From the IMG/VR virus record IMGVR_UViG_3300027782_000044, positions 52,501 to 116,500 of that record: a stretch of 64,000 bases of DNA. One strand, 5' to 3'. This document shows, piece after piece, positions 61,320 to 64,000 of the stretch. Each line of letters starts with the position of its first letter. Position 1 is the first letter of the stretch. The notes beneath the pieces are model-generated. The model was given only the letters and a program-made list of their open reading frames with translations. It was not told the origin of the DNA and made no database searches. Made by a program: the position numbers and the translations under genes. This DNA is from a virus.

Positions 61320-61620
61320 TTTTATTTTCCTCCCAAAATGTGATAAGTTCTTCTAGAACTGACCACTCTATGATTCCAAGACGGACCTTGGAATCCCCAC
61401 CGATAATAATTTTAAGGGCTGGATGCATATCCCTGCTAACCTTAAAAGTATCTGTACAGATTTTAGCCCATACATCTTTATTCAAATTAAATGAGGCTTT
61501 AGATTCTTTGTAGTCTACTACGAAGTTTCTCCATTTAGCATCACCCTTTTGATATTCGCCACGGCCACTATTTTTTTGTGCCTTAGCGCCATCTCTTTTT
61601 ACTTCTGCTCTTTCCGACAT
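61312..61620 (-). CDS. Possible small nuclease-like protein
   Basis: A protein of 102 residues. NFVVDYKESKASFNLNKDVW and KIIIGGDSKVRLGIIEW vaguely resemble the D...(D/E)xK strand pattern of Holliday-junction-type nucleases. It lies between SSB and RecA genes, which fits recombination. The assignment is weak. Confidence 0.6.
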   Translation of the reverse strand: MSERAEVKRDGAKAQKNSGRGEYQKGDAKWRNFVVDYKESKASFNLNKDVWAKICTDTFKVSRDMHPALKIIIGGDSKVRLGIIEWSVLEELITFWEENKNG

Positions 61621-61811
61621 CAGTTTAGTTTGTACCTTGTCTCATGACCATCAGGACACTTCCAATACATCTCTAAAGTTACTTGATTAAAATTATAGAA
61701 TGGAGAAGACAGATCGCATTTACTGCACGGCCTTTCTTGATCTATTTTTTCAACTCGGCTATCCTGTATGTCTTCTGGCTTAGAAGTAAAAAACTCATTA
61801 ATTTTTGGCAT
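61620..61811 (-). CDS. Small zinc-ribbon protein
   Basis: A protein of 63 residues (MPKINEFFTSKPEDIQDSRV) with CSKCD and CPDGH elements. Overlaps the RecA stop by 14 bases. Function unknown. Confidence 0.7.
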   Translation of the reverse strand: MPKINEFFTSKPEDIQDSRVEKIDQERPCSKCDLSSPFYNFNQVTLEMYWKCPDGHETRYKLN

Positions 61812-62802
61812 CTATCTCCCTTTTTAGATCTTCAAGCACTTCTTTATTATCACGAAGATACTGAACTGCTTTTGCACGACCCTGAAGCCTTTCTTTATTA
61901 ATAGTATACCAAGCTCCGCCTTTTTCAACAACGCCGCACATTTCCGCAACGTCTAATGTTTCTCCAACATAATCTATACCAAGAGCTTCCCCTTGGTAGT
62001 AAAAGTCGTACTGTCCTGATAGATTTGGGGGGCCGACTTTGTTGTAATCAACAATCCAGTTAACTGGCCTTCCAACCCTTTGTTCAATAATCTTGTCGCC
62101 AACTTTAATGCCAGCCTTGATAGCATTAGCTTCAGCTTCCGAAGACCATAGCTTAATGACCGTGGAAGAGAAGAACTTAACTGCCATGCCACCTGTGGGG
62201 ATGTGACTAGCATGCATAGATCCAAATTGATTTCGTTGCTGTGAGATGAGAACAAGTAGTGTGTTTTTGTTTGCATAGTTTAACATCTTGACTGCGTGGG
62301 TCATATCCTTTGCTTCTGCGCCGATTTGCTTTGTATCTTGCAAATCTTTCATTTCATTTCCATCTTTTTCGAAGTAAATAGCTGGAAGAAGTGCAGATAT
62401 GGAATCAACTACAATTAGATCTACACCCGCCTCCATAAGTTTTGTTGCAACATCAACCATATCGTTAACTGTTTTTGCTGGTGAATAGATTAGCTCCTTA
62501 GAGTTTACTCCTAGCTTTTCAGCCCACTCTGGGTCATAGGAATGCTCTGCGTCGATCCAAGCACATGTCTTGCCTTCTTTTTGCGCTAAGGCAATCATCT
62601 GCAAACAAAACGAAGACTTTCCTGCGGACTTATTTCCCCATACAAGTATCTGTCTACCGTAAGCAAAACCTCCATTTAATGCAAAGTTTAGTCCGATACT
62701 TGGGGTAGGCTGTCTGTCTATCTGAATGTCGACAGCTGATTGAACCCTTGCTCTAGTCTTTGGGTCTAGTTTTGCTAAGATATCGTCTAGTTGCATGTCC
62801 AT
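61798..62802 (-). CDS. recA: RecA recombinase
   Basis: A protein of 334 residues. Walker A GNKSAGKS (56-63), ACAWIDAEHSYDPEWA, LIVVDSISALLP (Walker B), LLVLISQQRNQFG and GGMAVKFFSS (DNA-binding loop 2 region) match RecA. It lacks the long acidic tail. It pairs strands during recombination-dependent replication and repair. Confidence 0.93.
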   Translation of the reverse strand: MDMQLDDILAKLDPKTRARVQSAVDIQIDRQPTPSIGLNFALNGGFAYGRQILVWGNKSAGKSSFCLQMIALAQKEGKTCAWIDAEHSYDPEWAEKLGVNSKELIYSPAKTVNDMVDVATKLMEAGVDLIVVDSISALLPAIYFEKDGNEMKDLQDTKQIGAEAKDMTHAVKMLNYANKNTLLVLISQQRNQFGSMHASHIPTGGMAVKFFSSTVIKLWSSEAEANAIKAGIKVGDKIIEQRVGRPVNWIVDYNKVGPPNLSGQYDFYYQGEALGIDYVGETLDVAEMCGVVEKGGAWYTINKERLQGRAKAVQYLRDNKEVLEDLKREIDAKN

Positions 62803-62807
62803 AATAA

Positions 62808-63032
62808 TTAATTGTTAGCCAGTTCTTCATCGGACTCTGAAGTTTTAGGCTCTAGCTTAAACTCAAATGACAACGACTCATCATTGTAGGAAACTGAAAG
62901 CTGAGTGTCCTCATTGTTAGAATTAATAAAGTCTTCTGTAGAAATTTCAATTGATCCAATTTTATTTAGGATTGCAACTAACACCCTAGATGCATTCATT
63001 GTCTTAAAAATATCTTCTGTGCTATCTGTCAT
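62808..63032 (-). CDS. Small acidic protein
   Basis: A protein of 74 residues (MTDSTEDIFKTMNASRVLVA), acidic, alpha/beta with a disordered tail. Coupled to the polymerase gene by ATGA. Function unknown. Confidence 0.7.
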   Translation of the reverse strand: MTDSTEDIFKTMNASRVLVAILNKIGSIEISTEDFINSNNEDTQLSVSYNDESLSFEFKLEPKTSESDEELANN

Positions 63033-64000
63033 TTTACTTCCTTAACCATAAGTGTTCCATCTTCTAAAGTTTTTAGAACTGGTTCGCATATCATTCCTTC
63101 TCGCATTTTTGCCAACGATAATGGGTACATGCTTGAGAATACAATTGCTCTATTTAGATTCTTATCTTTATCTGACAGAACCAGGTGTGCCATAGTCTTG
63201 CCAGCTTTTGTTTTGTATGGTGTATAGCTTATCACAAACCTTTGATTTTCGTCAATAGGATAAGACTGTGCATACAGGTATTTAACAAAAGCATCTTCAG
63301 AGTCTTTATTAATTAAATCAACCTCTACATATCTAGATATTCTATTGTCACCAACAAGAACAAAATACATTTTGTTTGTTTCTATTTTTGTTTGTTCTAT
63401 ATCAAACAAACCAACCGATCCGCTTTCGTCAACAAGTTCGATTCTTGACCAGCCAGATCCACGCTTTATTGCCTTAGCCATTCCGAACATAACAAATGAT
63501 CCGAGCTCTTCAAATTCATCAATTGGTCTTGCTTGAGCTTTAATTTTTGGATCTAGGTTAGATAGATTAAATGATGGTATACCTAAAAATTCGTAATAAG
63601 ACTCGGCTTCTTTACCGCTTCTAGGGTTATCATCAAAAGCAGCACCGCCAATAGCGTTAAGAGAAGAGATGGCCCTAGAATTAATGCCACTGCCCTTTTG
63701 GGATGCTTTATCAACAAAGTCTTTATAGTTTTCATAGGGTCTCTTTTCAATAATTTTATTTGCAATACTGTCTGAAATAAATTTAATCTCTGCCAATCCA
63801 AATCTAATTGAATCTTTTTGCAACGAGAAGTTTACATCAGATTCATTTACATGGGGAAGCTTTACTTTAATCCCAAGTCTTTTTGCTTCAATCAAATAAC
63901 CTGTTCTGGCGTCTTTGTCGCCTTCGTTTTTGAGGATCGAGAATAAAAATTCCAAAGGATAATAGCACTTAAGCCAAGCGGTATAATAAGAAAGCATAGA
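63029..64000 (-). CDS. dnaE: DNA polymerase III alpha subunit (5' part beyond right edge)
   Basis: The C-terminal 323 codons of a DnaE-type polymerase, open to the window edge. SYYTAWLKCYYPLEFLFSIL, ARTGYLIEAKRLGIKVKLPH, IRFGLAEIKFISD and INSRAISSLNAIGGAAFDDN are the fingers and helix-hairpin-helix region. The OB domain follows (VMFGMAKAIKRGSGWSRIEL). The catalytic palm lies outside the window. Phage-encoded DnaE is seen in several actinophages. Confidence 0.9.
   Translation of the reverse strand, partial: SMLSYYTAWLKCYYPLEFLFSILKNEGDKDARTGYLIEAKRLGIKVKLPHVNESDVNFSLQKDSIRFGLAEIKFISDSIANKIIEKRPYENYKDFVDKASQKGSGINSRAISSLNAIGGAAFDDNPRSGKEAESYYEFLGIPSFNLSNLDPKIKAQARPIDEFEELGSFVMFGMAKAIKRGSGWSRIELVDESGSVGLFDIEQTKIETNKMYFVLVGDNRISRYVEVDLINKDSEDAFVKYLYAQSYPIDENQRFVISYTPYKTKAGKTMAHLVLSDKDKNLNRAIVFSSMYPLSLAKMREGMICEPVLKTLEDGTLMVKEVK

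Overview
The window is part of a tailed double-stranded DNA phage genome, AT-rich and tightly packed. Hallmark genes are a terminase pair, tail-fibre genes, a RecA/SSB/DnaE replication set, an endolysin cassette and several tRNAs. An actinobacterial host is suggested by a WhiB-type Fe-S regulator, a proteasome-like Ntn hydrolase, a DUF7455-type zinc ribbon, an Lsr2-like mini protein, a monomeric class II ribonucleotide reductase and probable leaderless mRNAs. A low-GC freshwater lineage would fit the base composition, but that is inference. Capsid and portal genes are not in the window.

Layout. (1) 1-11.6 kb, minus strand: monomeric B12-dependent ribonucleotide reductase, a small membrane protein and a run of repeat-rich tail-fibre or baseplate genes, the last cut by the left edge. 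(2) 11.8-28.7 kb, plus strand: a secreted muramidase-like protein, four small proteins, a methyltransferase and a 2OG oxygenase, then (after a short minus-strand block at 14.6-16 kb) about forty mostly tiny genes in operons. Each operon follows a repeated promoter module: TGTCAG, 10 bases, a TATAAT-like -10 box, then a CGAAAGG ribosome site. Upstream of many are CRP/GlxR-like palindromes (TGTGA-N6-TCACA) and perfect DnaA boxes. (3) 28.7-29.2 kb: a non-coding boundary with stacked promoters. (4) 29.2-46 kb, minus strand: glycosyltransferase, small zinc-ribbon proteins, five further 2OG-type oxygenases (one of them at 52 kb), sulfotransferase, GroES, radical SAM protein, Dps-like protein, secreted proteins, thioredoxin, subtilase, proteasome-like protein, WhiB. 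(5) 46-50 kb: lysis region and a large secreted PA14-like protein. (6) 50-55 kb: nuclease, APS-kinase-like fusion, sulfotransferase, hydroxylase, IMPDH-like enzyme, AhpD and AhpC. (7) 55-64 kb: four tRNAs, terminases, RuvC-like and Cas4-like nucleases, SSB, RecA, DnaE (cut by the right edge).

How the parts fit. The plus-strand block looks like the early takeover region, wired to host cAMP signalling and DnaA by its promoter modules. The minus strand carries replication, packaging, structure and lysis. The most unusual content is two cassettes that each pair an aspartyl/prolyl-hydroxylase-like gene with an overlapping sulfotransferase gene. One cassette is followed by an APS-kinase/nucleotidyltransferase fusion, which suggests a phage-encoded hydroxylate-then-sulfate modification route. 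A radical SAM enzyme sits next to several tiny MCxxCGC peptides.
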